The translations under genes were made by a program, and so were the position numbers. DNA of 64,000 bases. Origin: a bacterium. GTDB lineage: Bacteria; Bacillota_I; Bacilli_A; RF39; UBA660. The notes beneath the pieces are model-generated. The model did no database searches, was not told where the DNA came from, and saw only the letters and a list, made by a program, of their open reading frames with translations. Each line of letters starts with the position of its first letter. Position 1 is the stretch's first letter. Shown in pieces: positions 43,371 through 53,406 of the stretch. Location: the NCBI GenBank assembly GCA_004563275.1, contig SFSZ01000004.1:1-64000 (forward strand). The letters are read 5' to 3'.

Positions 43371-43973
43371 CTATCTGTTGTAATATTCAACAATTAAAGA
43401 TTCATTAATATCAGCATTAAGTTCGCTTCTTTCAGGATATCTTAAATAAGTACCTGTCATCTTCTTATCGTCAAATTCTACAAAAGCAGGACGATTTAAA
43501 GTATTTTCTAAAGCTTGTTTCATAGCTGGATGATTTAAAGATTTTTCTTTAACAGAAATTACAGAACCAGGTTTAACTGTATAAGAAGGAATATCAACAC
43601 CTTCACCATTAACAGTAATATGACCATGGTTAACTAATTGTCTAGCTCCACGTCTAGTAGAAGCAAGTCCCATACGATAAACAACATTGTCAAGTCTACT
43701 TTCTAATAATCTTAGTAAGTTTTCACCAGCAATACCTTTCATCTTAGAAGCTCTTTCAAAAGTACGAGCAAATTGTTTTTCAGTTAAACCATACATGTAT
43801 CTTACTTTTTGTTTTTCTTCTAATTGGATACCATATTCACTTAATTTTTTTCTTCTACTTGTTCCGTGAATTCCAGGAGCATAAGGACGTCTAGCTAATT
43901 CTTTTCCATTTTCTAAAACAGAAAATCCTAATCTACGAGCTTTCTTATAAACTGGACCAGTATATCTTGCCAT
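43371..43973 (-). CDS. rpsD: Ribosomal protein uS4
   Basis: 30S assembly protein of 200 residues with an S4 domain ([20 protein letters not shown]). It stands alone, as in Bacillus, where it represses its own mRNA through the leader. There is no zinc cysteine pair at the N-terminus, so it is the C-minus form. AAAGGAG precedes the ATG. Confidence 0.96.
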   Translation of the reverse strand: MARYTGPVYKKARRLGFSVLENGKELARRPYAPGIHGTSRRKKLSEYGIQLEEKQKVRYMYGLTEKQFARTFERASKMKGIAGENLLRLLESRLDNVVYRMGLASTRRGARQLVNHGHITVNGEGVDIPSYTVKPGSVISVKEKSLNHPAMKQALENTLNRPAFVEFDDKKMTGTYLRYPERSELNADINESLIVEYYNR

Positions 43974-44118
43974 AATAGTTTCTCCTTTCTTTAGCGAAAT
44001 AGAGATTTCTAAATAATTAATAGGGTGTTTATTATCTTTTTCCCTTAGGCAGTTTAAGTTACTAAAGTTATTTCAAATAAACACATTACTAATATTTAGA
44101 ACCCTGCCTAAATACGCA
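43974..44118 (-). promoter_or_regulatory. S4-binding pseudoknot leader of rpsD
   Basis: In transcription order, TAGGCAG (44110-44104) and GTGTTTATT (44084-44076) are followed by CTGCCTA (44052-44046) and AATAAACAC (44033-44025). The first pairs with the third and the second with the fourth, which is a pseudoknot. Autogenous repression of rpsD by S4 binding a leader structure is known in Bacillus. Confidence 0.75.
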
Positions 44119-44123
44119 TAAGT

Positions 44124-44153
44124 ATTATATATTAAATATATGTAATTTGTCAA
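44124..44153 (-). promoter_or_regulatory. Promoter of rpsD
   Basis: On the minus strand TTGACA, an 18-base spacer and TATAAT, about 6 bases before the leader. Confidence 0.8.
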
Positions 44154-44244
44154 ATATTTTGTTATATTTACATGGTATATACGAAATAATTTTACAAACA
44201 ATAAATAATATGATAATTTTAAATTGAAATAGAAGGTAATTAAT

Positions 44245-44448
44245 ATGAATGAAATAAATAAACCATATACTGAAGAAGAACTAGCAGCTCTAAAAGCAAA
44301 TTTTAAAAATAGTGATAACATTACTGATAAGCAAATTGAAGAAGCCATCGATAGAGTAATACTAGAAGGTAAATCATTAACAATGGAAAATGTTATTCAA
44401 ACTTTATCAGGCATGAAACCAAAAACCAATGAAATGAGTATGATGTAG
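44245..44448 (+). CDS. Small acidic protein
   Basis: A 67-residue, probably helical protein with EEELAALKANFKNSD and a Met-rich end. I do not recognise it. AGAAGG precedes the ATG and a terminator overlaps the stop, so it is a free-standing small gene. Confidence 0.55.
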   Translation: MNEINKPYTEEELAALKANFKNSDNITDKQIEEAIDRVILEGKSLTMENVIQTLSGMKPKTNEMSMM

Positions 44449-44465
44449 ATTGCTACATCTTTTTA
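44442..44465 (+). terminator. Rho-independent terminator
   Basis: GATGTAG-ATTG-CTACATC followed by TTTTT; the TAG stop lies in the left arm. Confidence 0.8.
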
Positions 44466-44502
44466 TTTGTGTTATTATATAAATAATAGGAAAGGGTTGT
44501 CT

Positions 44503-46908
44503 ATGGCTAGTTTAAAAGAACATTTTGCAATAAAAAACTATGAACAAGCAGAAAGCTACAAAGAAGCAATTTGCATTGGTAGATACTATCGTATAACTGT
44601 TCTAAGTGATGTATTATTAAGATTAGAATATTCACCAACTGGAACCTTTGAAGATCGTCCTACTGAATTAGTTGAATTCAGACGTTTTCCTGTTCCTAAA
44701 TTTTTTATTAAAGAAGATCAAAACTTTCTAACCATAACAACCAAATATTTTAAACTAGAATATCAAAAAGATAAACCATTTTATGGTACCAAAGTATCAC
44801 CAGATCAAAATTTAAAAGTAGTTTTAAATGGTACAGATAAAATCTGGTATTTTGATGCTGCCGAAGCACGTAACTTTAGAGGTACAACATACTCTTTAGA
44901 TAATATAGAAGGTAATCCTACATATCAAAAAGGATTATATTCAACTGATGGTTTTGTTTCTATCGATGATTCACAAAGTCTATTATTTAATCAAGATGGA
45001 TCATTAGGTCGAAGAAGTGATAAAAGAATAGATACTTATTTATTTATGTATCGTAAAGACTTTGGCTTCTGCTTAAGAGATTACTTTAAACTAACCGGTA
45101 AGCCTCTATTAATCCCAAGATATTCTCTAGGAGTATGGTGGTATAAAAACATTGAATATAATACTGATTCAATTAATAAATTAATCGATGATTTTAAAAG
45201 AAATGAAATCCCTTTATCAGTATTATTATTAAATTCATGGTACATGAAATATGACAATATGGATACTGGATACACATTTAATTATAAAGATTTTGATAAT
45301 CCTAAAAAACTAATAGATACTCTGCATGAAAACCATATTAAACTAGGACTTCGTATTAATCCAATGGCTGGCATCCATCCTGAAGAACTAGGATACCAAA
45401 GATTTAAACAAGCATCAGGATATAATGAAGATGGTATCATCCCATTTAATGTCTTTAATAAAGATATGTTAAATGCTTATTTTGATATTTTAATCAAACC
45501 ATTATATGATTTTGGAACTGACTTTTTCTGGATTGATTATAATAATCCTAAAGACTTATATACCTTAAGAGCCTTAAATTATTATCATTTTAATGACTAT
45601 AAACAATTTAAAAATAAAAGAGGAATAATCTTAAGTCGTAATGGTCTAGTAGCTGCTCATAAATATCCAATTTTATATAGTGGAGAAACAATCGTTAGCT
45701 GGAAAAATCTTAACATGATTCCTGAATTTAATTCAAAAAGCTCTAACATAGGTATTAGTTGGTGGAGTCATGATATTGGTGGCTATAAAGATGGAGTAGA
45801 AGATCCAGAACTATATATGAGATTTATCCAATTAGGAACATATTCACCAATCTTAAGACTAAGCAGTGACACATCACATTACTATAAAAGAGAACCTTGG
45901 TTATGGGATGTTAAAACCTATAAAGTAGTAAAAGAATATCTAAACTTAAGACATCGTCTTATTCCATATATTTATACTGAAGGATATAAATACTCAAGAA
46001 CCGGTTTGCCATTAATTCAACCAGTTTATTATCGTTATCCCGAAATATATGATGAACCATTATATAAAAATGAATATTACTTTGGAACCGAATTATTTAT
46101 CGCTCCAATTACAACTAAAAAAGATCTTTTAATGAATCGTACAGTTCATCGTATCTTCTTACCAAATGGTGTTTGGTATGACTTTAAAACTGGTAAAAAA
46201 TATATGGGTGGAAAAAGATATGTAACCTTCTTTAAAGATGAAGATTATCCAGTCTTTGCTAAAAAAGGAACTATTATTCCTTTAGCAGTTCAAGAAGAAA
46301 ATATTAATGATATTAACAATCCTAAATCATTAGAAATCCATATCTTCCCAGGAACAAGTAATACCTATAAATTATATGAAGATGATGGTATCAGTTCTAT
46401 GTTTGAAGAAGGAAAATATTTAATAACTGATATTGATTACAACTATCAATTAAATAACTTTACCGCAATCATTAGACCAGTAGATGGTAAAACTGATGTA
46501 GTACCTAAAGAAAGAAACTATAAAGTAAGATTTAGAAACACTAGAAAACCAAGTGATGTTATTGTCTATATCGGTGAAGATAAAAAAGACGATATTAAAT
46601 CATATGTTGATGGTAATGACTTTGTAGTTGAAGTAAATGAAATAGATCCTGCTAAACAAGTGTCAATTAATTGTAAGGGTCAAGATATTGAAATATCTGC
46701 TGATCGTATTATTAATGATGACATTGATTCAATCGTAAGTGATCTTCAAATAGAAACATCACTAAAAGAAAAATTAGCTGCTATATTATTTAGTAACGAA
46801 GAAATAAAAGATAAGCGTATTAAGATAAAGAAATTAAGACGTAAAGGCTTACATCCAAAATATGTAACAATGTTTATGAAACTACTTGAATATATTGCCG
46901 AATTATAA
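44503..46908 (+). CDS. Glycoside hydrolase family 31 alpha-glucosidase
   Basis: An 801-residue cytoplasmic enzyme (no signal peptide) with an N-terminal beta-sandwich, a catalytic barrel and C-terminal beta domains. The nucleophile is in DFFWIDYNNP and the acid/base in WWSHDIGGYKDG. It probably releases glucose from alpha-glucosides. The last 80 residues are extra and charged (EIKDKRIKIKKLRRKG). ATG 44503 follows GGAAAGGG; 12 further upstream codons lie before that site. A terminator follows. Confidence 0.9.
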   Translation: MASLKEHFAIKNYEQAESYKEAICIGRYYRITVLSDVLLRLEYSPTGTFEDRPTELVEFRRFPVPKFFIKEDQNFLTITTKYFKLEYQKDKPFYGTKVSPDQNLKVVLNGTDKIWYFDAAEARNFRGTTYSLDNIEGNPTYQKGLYSTDGFVSIDDSQSLLFNQDGSLGRRSDKRIDTYLFMYRKDFGFCLRDYFKLTGKPLLIPRYSLGVWWYKNIEYNTDSINKLIDDFKRNEIPLSVLLLNSWYMKYDNMDTGYTFNYKDFDNPKKLIDTLHENHIKLGLRINPMAGIHPEELGYQRFKQASGYNEDGIIPFNVFNKDMLNAYFDILIKPLYDFGTDFFWIDYNNPKDLYTLRALNYYHFNDYKQFKNKRGIILSRNGLVAAHKYPILYSGETIVSWKNLNMIPEFNSKSSNIGISWWSHDIGGYKDGVEDPELYMRFIQLGTYSPILRLSSDTSHYYKREPWLWDVKTYKVVKEYLNLRHRLIPYIYTEGYKYSRTGLPLIQPVYYRYPEIYDEPLYKNEYYFGTELFIAPITTKKDLLMNRTVHRIFLPNGVWYDFKTGKKYMGGKRYVTFFKDEDYPVFAKKGTIIPLAVQEENINDINNPKSLEIHIFPGTSNTYKLYEDDGISSMFEEGKYLITDIDYNYQLNNFTAIIRPVDGKTDVVPKERNYKVRFRNTRKPSDVIVYIGEDKKDDIKSYVDGNDFVVEVNEIDPAKQVSINCKGQDIEISADRIINDDIDSIVSDLQIETSLKEKLAAILFSNEEIKDKRIKIKKLRRKGLHPKYVTMFMKLLEYIAEL

Positions 46909-46934
46909 TCTACAAAATATTGTAGATTTTTTTC
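46907..46934 (+). terminator. Rho-independent terminator
   Basis: AATCTACAA/TTGTAGATT with a 4-nt loop and seven T, overlapping the glucosidase stop. Confidence 0.8.
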
Positions 46935-46951
46935 GCAAATTCAAAAAAATA

Positions 46952-46960
46952 TGTTATACT
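46952..46960 (+). promoter_or_regulatory. Extended -10 promoter
   Basis: TGTTATACT, 19 bases before the start of the TasA-like gene. Confidence 0.5.
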
Positions 46961-46979
46961 TAAAACATAGAGGTGGATT

Positions 46980-47552
46980 ATGAATACGAAATTACGTAAC
47001 AATATTATTTTTATCGCTTTAGTAGTGATACTTGTACTTGTCTTTGGAGGAATATCTTATGCATATTTCACATCATTTACTAATAGTGAATCAGCATCAA
47101 CAGTTTATACCAAAGGTGGTACTATGAAAATAGCTTATAGTAATAAAAGTGGAAATATTTCTGTAGCTAATATTTATCCAAGAGAAGCAGCATGGGCTAC
47201 AAAATCATTTACCGTAACAGGTAATAATACAACCGCATTAGAAATGCCATATCGTATTGTTTTAACTATTGATAAGAATACATTTACTCATCCATTATCA
47301 TATAGTTTAACTGGAACAAATACTGGATCAAACGGAACCTTAGTACCAAATGCAACTAATGTTTCAATTCAAAAATCAGGTCATCAAATAGTTGGTAGTG
47401 GAAAATATGTTCAAGCAACCAATAAAGTTCATACATATGAATTAAGCATTTTCTATAAACCAAAAGCAGATACCGATCAAAATGAAGACCAACAAGCTTC
47501 ATTTGCCGCTCACATAATAATCGATAATGGTCTAGAACAATATACAAATTAA
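46980..47552 (+). CDS. TasA/camelysin-like secreted protein
   Basis: A 190-residue protein with a long N-terminal hydrophobic segment (about 8-29) ending GGISYAYFT, typical of SipW-processed TasA/camelysin precursors. The mature part is a beta-rich Thr/Ser/Asn-rich domain. TasA forms biofilm fibres in Bacillus. No sipW gene is near, so processing would rely on a signal peptidase elsewhere. AGAGGTGG precedes the ATG. Confidence 0.7.
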   Translation: MNTKLRNNIIFIALVVILVLVFGGISYAYFTSFTNSESASTVYTKGGTMKIAYSNKSGNISVANIYPREAAWATKSFTVTGNNTTALEMPYRIVLTIDKNTFTHPLSYSLTGTNTGSNGTLVPNATNVSIQKSGHQIVGSGKYVQATNKVHTYELSIFYKPKADTDQNEDQQASFAAHIIIDNGLEQYTN

Positions 47553-47555
47553 TAC

Positions 47556-47584
47556 TTGTAAAATATAAGAAGTTCTTATATAAT
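47556..47584 (+). promoter_or_regulatory. Promoter of the leuS T-box
   Basis: TTGTAA, a 17-base spacer and TATAAT, starting four bases after the TasA-like stop. Confidence 0.7.
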
Positions 47585-47589
47585 ACATT

Positions 47590-47780
47590 TTAAGCAGATG
47601 AAAAAAGAGTATTAGTAATCAATTCTTTTAAAGAGAGTTAACGTTAGGTGCAAGTTAATAAAGATAGATTATGAACTTACTTTTGGATGTAATAGGAGAA
47701 GTCCTTTAAAACTTAAGAGTTAAATAAAGGTGGTACCACGGCTTTTCGTCCTTTGAAAAGTCGTGTTTTTTATTAAGGAG
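47590..47780 (+). promoter_or_regulatory. T-box leader, tRNA-Leu
   Basis: Stem I contains GAGAG and GGTGCAAG loops and a TTA (Leu) specifier in GAACTTACTTTTGGATG. The core AAGGTGGTACCACGG lies at 47727-47741. The terminator CACGGCTTTTC/GAAAAGTCGTG with six T follows. Uncharged tRNA-Leu would turn on the membrane protein gene and leuS together. Confidence 0.93.
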
Positions 47781-47787
47781 AATAATT

Positions 47788-48138
47788 ATGGAAAACTTAT
47801 ATTTATTTTTAATTTCATTCACATTTATATTTATAATATACTTAATCGTTTTCTTGATTAAAATGAAAAAAAGAAAATTAAGTAAAATGAAAGAATTCGA
47901 TTTATTAAAATCAAAATTTAAACTAAAACATATTAACTATAAAAAAGTAGGATTAATCCTAATCTTAATTAATAGTTTTATCATATCTTTAACTGGAACA
48001 ATATGCTCAATGATCGATTTAAGCATTCCATGGCAATTATGCATTGGTTTTGTCCTCTTAATGATGCTGATTTATAGTTTATATTATATATTAGGAAGTA
48101 TTTTATTTAAATTAGAAAATAAAAAAGGAGATAATTAA
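47788..48138 (+). CDS. Small membrane protein in the leuS T-box operon
   Basis: A 116-residue protein with one helix at 4-24, a basic stretch ([12 protein letters not shown]) and two more helices (about 54-76 and 83-106). I recall similar unnamed proteins in related Bacillota but know no function. It lies between the Leu T-box and leuS, one base before leuS, so its expression follows leucine starvation. AAGGAG precedes the ATG. Confidence 0.65.
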   Translation: MENLYLFLISFTFIFIIYLIVFLIKMKKRKLSKMKEFDLLKSKFKLKHINYKKVGLILILINSFIISLTGTICSMIDLSIPWQLCIGFVLLMMLIYSLYYILGSILFKLENKKGDN

Positions 48139-48139
48139 T

Positions 48140-50533
48140 ATGAATACAAAAGAAATAGAAAGTAAATGGATTAAATATTGGGAAGATAATAAAACCTTTA
48201 AAACTGATATTAATGATTTTACAAAACCAAAATTTTATGCTTTAGATATGTTTCCATATCCATCAGGAGTAGGATTACATGCTGGACACCCAGAAGGATA
48301 TACGGCAACAGATGTAGTATCAAGAATGAAAAGAATGCAAGGATATAATGTTTTACATCCAATGGGATTTGATTCATTTGGTTTACCAGCTGAACAATAC
48401 GCAATTAAAACCGGTAATCATCCCAACATCTTTACTAAACAAAATATCAATACCTTTAGAAATCAATTAAAAATGTTAGGTTTCTCATATGATTGGGATC
48501 GAGAAGTATCAACAAGTGATCCATCATTTTATAAATGGACTCAATGGATCTTTAAAAATTTATATGAAGATGGCTTAGCTAAACTAGTTGAAATGCCAGT
48601 TAACTGGTGTGAAGAATTAGGAACAGTTTTAGCTAATGACGAAGTAATAGATGGTAAAAGTGAACGTGGTGGTTATCCAGTAGTTAGAAAAAATATGAAA
48701 CAATGGGTTATCGACATTCCTAAATATGCTGAAAAATTATTAAACGGTTTAGATGAAATTGATTGGCCAAATTCTACTAAAGAAATTCAAAGAAACTGGA
48801 TTGGTAAAAGTATTGGTGCTCATGTCATCTTCAAAATTAAAGATACTGACTATGATTTCACAGTCTTTACCACAAGATGTGATACTTTATTTGGTGCTAC
48901 ATATTGCGTATTATCGCCAGAACATGATTTAGTAGATAAAATAACAACTAAAGACCAACAAGAAGCCGTAAATAAATATAAAGAAATCTGTGCTACTAAA
49001 TCAGATTTAGAAAGAACCGAATTAAATAAAGAAAAAACCGGAGTATTTACTGGTGCATATGCAATAAATCCTGTAAATAATAAAGAAGTACCAATCTGGA
49101 TTAGTGACTACGTATTAGCAAGTTATGGAACTGGTGCAATCATGGCTGTACCTGCTCACGATGAAAGAGACTACGAATTTGCAAAAAAATTCAATATTGA
49201 AATCATCCCTGTAATCGAAGGAGGCAATATCGAAGAAGCAGCTTATACTGGTGATGGAACTCATATCAATTCAGGTTTCTTAAATGGTTTAGATAAAGAA
49301 ACAGCAATCAATAAAATGATTGAATATTTAGAAGAAAATCATATCGGTAAAAAACAAATAAATTATCGTTTAAGAGAATGGATTTTCTCACGTCAAAGAT
49401 ATTGGGGAGAACCAATTCCAATTATTCATTATGAAGATGGAACAATCGGAGTATTAAGTGATAAAGATTTACCATTAATCTTACCAGAATTATTAGATTA
49501 CTCACCATCAAAAACCGGTGCTAGTCCATTAGAAAAAGCTACCGATTGGGTAAATGTTGAAATAGATGGTAAAAAAGGTAAAAGAGAAACATCAACAATG
49601 CCAGGATCTGCTGGATCAAGTTGGTACTACTTAAGATATATTGACCCCCAAAATAATGAAACATTTGCAGATAAAAAATTATTAGAACACTGGATGCCAG
49701 TAGATTTATATGTTGGTGGACCAGAACATGCAGTTGGTCACTTATTATATTCAAGAATGTGGAATAATTACTTATATGACAAAGGCTTAGTTCCTGTTAA
49801 AGAACCATTTAAAAAATTAGTTCATCAAGGAATGATTTTAGGGTCAAATGGAATTAAAATGGGTAAAAGATATCCAGAATATTCAATTAATCCATGTGAT
49901 ATAGTTGAAAAATATGGAGCCGACACCTTAAGATTATATGAAATGTTTATGGGACCATTAGAAGCCGATAAACCATGGAATAATAATGGAGTAGAAGGAA
50001 GTAGAAAATTCTTAGACCGTATTTGGAGATTATATACTGAAGACAATAAAATTAAAGAAGAACCAAATCAAAACTTAGAAAAAATCTATAACCAAACCGT
50101 TAAAAAAATAACTGAAGATTATGAAAATTTAAATATCAACACAGCCATAAGTCAAATGATGATCTTCATTAACGCTGTATATAAAGAAAATATTTATCCT
50201 AAAGAATATGCTGAAGGATTCTTGAAATTATTAAATCCAGTTGCACCATTTATAACTGAAGAATTATGGAACAAATTAGGACATAATAAAACAATTGCTT
50301 ATGAACCTTGGCCAACCTATGATGAAACAAAAATAGTAGATACAACTATTGAAATAGGAGTTCAAGTAAATGGTAAATTAAGAGCAAGTATTACAATAGA
50401 TGATACTGATACCGAAGATACCATCAAAGAAAAAGCTTTAAAAGAAGAAAATATAAAAAAATACACTGATGGTAAAGAAATAATCAAAGTAATAGTTGTT
50501 CCTAAAAGAATCGTTAGTGTCGTTATAAAATAG
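48140..50533 (+). CDS. leuS: Leucyl-tRNA synthetase
   Basis: Class I synthetase of 797 residues. The HIGH region reads LHAGHPEGY; the CP1 editing domain ([12 protein letters not shown]) and the C-terminal domain are present. The KMSKS loop is KMGKR ([14 protein letters not shown]), a variant. AAAGGAG precedes the ATG. It is under T-box control together with the preceding small membrane protein. Confidence 0.96.
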   Translation: MNTKEIESKWIKYWEDNKTFKTDINDFTKPKFYALDMFPYPSGVGLHAGHPEGYTATDVVSRMKRMQGYNVLHPMGFDSFGLPAEQYAIKTGNHPNIFTKQNINTFRNQLKMLGFSYDWDREVSTSDPSFYKWTQWIFKNLYEDGLAKLVEMPVNWCEELGTVLANDEVIDGKSERGGYPVVRKNMKQWVIDIPKYAEKLLNGLDEIDWPNSTKEIQRNWIGKSIGAHVIFKIKDTDYDFTVFTTRCDTLFGATYCVLSPEHDLVDKITTKDQQEAVNKYKEICATKSDLERTELNKEKTGVFTGAYAINPVNNKEVPIWISDYVLASYGTGAIMAVPAHDERDYEFAKKFNIEIIPVIEGGNIEEAAYTGDGTHINSGFLNGLDKETAINKMIEYLEENHIGKKQINYRLREWIFSRQRYWGEPIPIIHYEDGTIGVLSDKDLPLILPELLDYSPSKTGASPLEKATDWVNVEIDGKKGKRETSTMPGSAGSSWYYLRYIDPQNNETFADKKLLEHWMPVDLYVGGPEHAVGHLLYSRMWNNYLYDKGLVPVKEPFKKLVHQGMILGSNGIKMGKRYPEYSINPCDIVEKYGADTLRLYEMFMGPLEADKPWNNNGVEGSRKFLDRIWRLYTEDNKIKEEPNQNLEKIYNQTVKKITEDYENLNINTAISQMMIFINAVYKENIYPKEYAEGFLKLLNPVAPFITEELWNKLGHNKTIAYEPWPTYDETKIVDTTIEIGVQVNGKLRASITIDDTDTEDTIKEKALKEENIKKYTDGKEIIKVIVVPKRIVSVVIK

Positions 50534-50568
50534 AGAATATTAAAACTTTAATTAATATTCTCTTTTGT
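50533..50568 (+). terminator. Terminator of leuS
   Basis: GAGAATATTAA/TTAATATTCTC with an 8-nt loop and TTTT, overlapping the last base of the stop. Confidence 0.8.
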
Positions 50569-50574
50569 TTTTGT

Positions 50575-50602
50575 TTGCACTAGAAAAAAAATATGTTATA
50601 AT
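50575..50602 (+). promoter_or_regulatory. Promoter with extended -10
   Basis: TTGCAC, a 16-base spacer and TATAAT, with TG one base before the -10. Confidence 0.65.
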
Positions 50603-50632
50603 GACAATAATAGTAGAGGTAGGTTAGTTGAT

Positions 50633-51856
50633 ATGAATTATGATTATAATACTTATGCAGATGTACAAGCTGCAACTAATATGTTTGCAAAAAGTTTTAT
50701 TTTGATTGTTTTAGGAATAACATTAATTTTAGGCTTAATCCAATTTATTGGTCAATGGAAAATGCTTAAGAAATTAGGAAAACCAGGATGGTCAATGTTA
50801 ATTCCTATTTATAATGGATGGGTTTATTTAGAATGTGGTGGTCTTCCAGGATGGTTAGTACTTATTCCTGTTGCCAATACAATAGGAATTATTGTTGCGG
50901 CTGTTAAAATTCCTCAACGTTTTGGTAAAGGTATAGGCTTTGGTTTAGGAAATTTATTCTTTCCATATATTTTCACTCCAATCTTAGGATTTGGTTCTGC
51001 TCAAGCAATTGATGCAGTACAACCAGAACCAGAAGTAAAACCAGACTTAATGGCTGAAAATCAAGGAGAAATTAAGGCTGATGGTAGCATCGATTTAATG
51101 AGTGCTCCAAATACTCCAGTAAGTGAACCAGTTATTGTTCCTGAAGAACCTAAAAATGAATTTACTGAAGCCCCAGCTTTAAATATAAGTGAAAATGTTC
51201 CAGAACAAACACCAATGCCGGAACCAGTTCCTCAAAATATTCAAAATACTGCCACTCCAGCTGATATTCCAAGCGCATTTGATATGCCAATGCCAGCTGC
51301 TAATAATGTATCAATTAATAATACTACTCCTGTAGAAAATGTTCCTGTAGAACCAACTCCTGTAGTAGATACTCCAGCAGTTCCAGTAACACCTGTTGTT
51401 GAAACTCCAATTGCTCCAGTAACTCCAATAGTAGAAACCCCAGTTGTTGCAGAAACACCAGCAGTTGCTCCTGCCGAAACAACAGTGCCTACAGAGCCAG
51501 TTCTAAATATAGAACCAATTAACGTCGAAGAAAAAATAGATGTTCCAGCTGTTCCAATCATTGAAGATAAACCAGTTGAAATGCCAGTTGTTGAAACACC
51601 TGCAGTTCCTGTTATAGAAGAACAACCAGTTGTAACTCCATTACCAGTTGAGCCAGTTGCTCCGGTAGTTGAAGAAGCACCTGAACAATTAAATTCAATT
51701 GAAGATGATATTAAAGAAGCAACTATTGAATTACCAAAAATGGTTAATGCTGAAATAAATGAAAATATTACAGCTACTAAAAAATGTCCATTCTGTGGAG
51801 CGGAAAATGAATATTCTTCAAAATTATGTGTAACATGTGGAAATAGTTTAAACTAG
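50633..51856 (+). CDS. DUF5684-like membrane protein with Pro/Val-rich stalk and zinc ribbon
   Basis: A 407-residue protein. Residues 1-130 hold about three membrane helices with GKPGWSMLIPIYNGW and GLPGWLVLIPVANTIG, a pattern I associate with DUF5684. A long disordered stretch (about 130-380) follows, dominated by Pro, Val, Glu and Thr with imperfect VETPAVPVTPV-type repeats. The chain ends with a zinc ribbon, CPFCGAENEYSSKLCVTCG. The role is unknown; a membrane-tethered adaptor is possible. Confidence 0.7.
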   Translation: MNYDYNTYADVQAATNMFAKSFILIVLGITLILGLIQFIGQWKMLKKLGKPGWSMLIPIYNGWVYLECGGLPGWLVLIPVANTIGIIVAAVKIPQRFGKGIGFGLGNLFFPYIFTPILGFGSAQAIDAVQPEPEVKPDLMAENQGEIKADGSIDLMSAPNTPVSEPVIVPEEPKNEFTEAPALNISENVPEQTPMPEPVPQNIQNTATPADIPSAFDMPMPAANNVSINNTTPVENVPVEPTPVVDTPAVPVTPVVETPIAPVTPIVETPVVAETPAVAPAETTVPTEPVLNIEPINVEEKIDVPAVPIIEDKPVEMPVVETPAVPVIEEQPVVTPLPVEPVAPVVEEAPEQLNSIEDDIKEATIELPKMVNAEINENITATKKCPFCGAENEYSSKLCVTCGNSLN

Positions 51857-51875
51857 CATTAGCTAGTTTTTCTTA
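51851..51875 (+). terminator. Rho-independent terminator
   Basis: AACTAGC-ATTA-GCTAGTT followed by a T run; the TAG stop is in the left arm. Confidence 0.8.
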
Positions 51876-51937
51876 TAAAAAAATAAGAATATTGACTAAA
51901 ATTAAATATCAGTTTATAGTTAAGATGGTGGTTAATT

Positions 51938-52471
51938 ATGATAAAAGTTTTTACTGGACCAATGTTTAGTGGAAAATCAGATGAATTATTAAAAGAATAT
52001 GATAAAAAATATCATAAAAGTAAAATATTATTATTTAAACCTAAAATAGATACAAGAGACTTTGGCGTTGTAAAAACTCGTAACAATAAAGAAGTTCCAG
52101 CAATATTAATTAAAGATTTAAAAGATATTAAAAAACATTTAACTGAAAAGATCACTACAGTATTTATTGATGAAGCAAACTTTCTAAAAGGTGATGTTAA
52201 AGTACTTCAAGATTTATCTATCATGGAAGATTTAGATATCTTTATTGCGGGGTTAAATATGACTAGTGAACAAGAACCATTTGGTCTTATGCCACAACTT
52301 CTAGCCATAGCTGATGAAATTGAAATCATGCATGCATCATGTAATGAATGTAATCGTGATGCTTATTATACATACTATGATGGAAATAAAAATAGTACAA
52401 TATTAGTTGGTAGTGAAAACTATATTGCACTATGTCCAAGATGTTTAAGGAAAAAGAAAAATGAGAGGTAA
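51938..52471 (+). CDS. tdk: Thymidine kinase
   Basis: A type II thymidine kinase of 177 residues for thymidine salvage. The P-loop is GPMFSGKS (residues 7-14), the Walker B-type DE lies in TVFIDEANF, and the zinc cysteines are CNEC and CPRC. It overlaps tmk by 11 bases, so two successive steps from thymidine to dTDP are made from one message. Confidence 0.95.
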   Translation: MIKVFTGPMFSGKSDELLKEYDKKYHKSKILLFKPKIDTRDFGVVKTRNNKEVPAILIKDLKDIKKHLTEKITTVFIDEANFLKGDVKVLQDLSIMEDLDIFIAGLNMTSEQEPFGLMPQLLAIADEIEIMHASCNECNRDAYYTYYDGNKNSTILVGSENYIALCPRCLRKKKNER

Positions 52472-53102
52472 ATTAATTGTCATTGAAGGTACTAATAATT
52501 CTGGAAAAGAAACTCAAACTAAATTATTAGTTGAAAAATTGAATAAAGATGGAATAAAATGTGAAAAAAGAAGATTTCCTGATTATTCATCTCCAACCGG
52601 AAAAATAATATCAGAAGATATTTTAGGTAAACATCAAAAATCTTTATTTGATGAAGGAATCAATAAAATTCCCCCTAAAGTAGCTGCTTTATATTATGCC
52701 GCTGATAGATTATATAATATTGATAAAATCAATGAGTTATTAGACCAAGGAATAAATGTAATCTTAGATAGATATGTTGAATCAAATATGGCCTATCAAG
52801 CTTCAAAATTAGAAACCGTATCAGATCGTATTAATTTAATTTTATGGTTAGAACAATTAGAATTTACCTTATTAGACCTTCCAAGACCCGATAAAGTCGT
52901 ATTCTTATATTTACCATATGAATATCGTCATGATCAAAATGAAAGCAATGAACACTTAAAAAGTGCCGAAAATGTCTATCAATTACTTGCTGAAAGATAT
53001 AACTTTGATGTTATTTATTGTGTTAATAAAGATAAAATTAAAACCATTGACGAAATAAATGAAGAAATGTATCAAATTGTTAAAGATTACCTTGCCAATT
53101 AA
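52461..53102 (+). CDS. tmk: Thymidylate kinase
   Basis: dTMP kinase of 213 residues. The P-loop is EGTNNSGKETQT, the DRY motif is DRYVESNMAYQ. The sequence KNSGK is replaced by NNSGK, which keeps the lysine. It is coupled to tdk. Confidence 0.93.
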   Translation: MRGKLIVIEGTNNSGKETQTKLLVEKLNKDGIKCEKRRFPDYSSPTGKIISEDILGKHQKSLFDEGINKIPPKVAALYYAADRLYNIDKINELLDQGINVILDRYVESNMAYQASKLETVSDRINLILWLEQLEFTLLDLPRPDKVVFLYLPYEYRHDQNESNEHLKSAENVYQLLAERYNFDVIYCVNKDKIKTIDEINEEMYQIVKDYLAN

Positions 53103-53224
53103 TTGTCAAAAATCTCTAAAAATATTTAAATATTATAAAAATTAGATATAATAAACAATGTTGAAAGAACCAAAAACGACAAAAAAATTCCTTTATTTAG
53201 ATAAAATAATAATAGGGAGGAAAT

Positions 53225-53404
53225 ATGAAAGTAAAAGTTTTTGATGAATCACATGAAAAAGATTTAGAACAATCTGTTAATATGTTTCTTTCAACCATTG
53301 ATGAATTAGTAGACATAAAATATTGTGTCTCAATCGCCGCAGTAGGTGAAGAACAAATATATTGTTTTACTGCGATGATAATTTATAAAGATTTGAGTGA
53401 ATAA
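53225..53404 (+). CDS. cse60: Sporulation protein Cse60
   Basis: A 59-residue protein, MKVKVFDESHEKDLEQSVN onward, with EEQIYCFTAMIIY at the end. This matches the small Cse60 family, made under sigma-E in Bacillus; its function is not known. GGGAGGA lies five bases before the ATG, and spoVB follows after two bases. A TATAAT lies upstream near 53149. The preceding 120 bases hold nothing else. Confidence 0.75.
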   Translation: MKVKVFDESHEKDLEQSVNMFLSTIDELVDIKYCVSIAAVGEEQIYCFTAMIIYKDLSE

Positions 53405-53406
53405 AA

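Noticed and set aside
51241..51561. Thr/Gly/Val-rich minus-strand ORF
   Set aside because: Shadow of the Pro/Val/Glu/Thr-rich stalk of the plus-strand DUF5684-like gene, with no ribosome-binding site.
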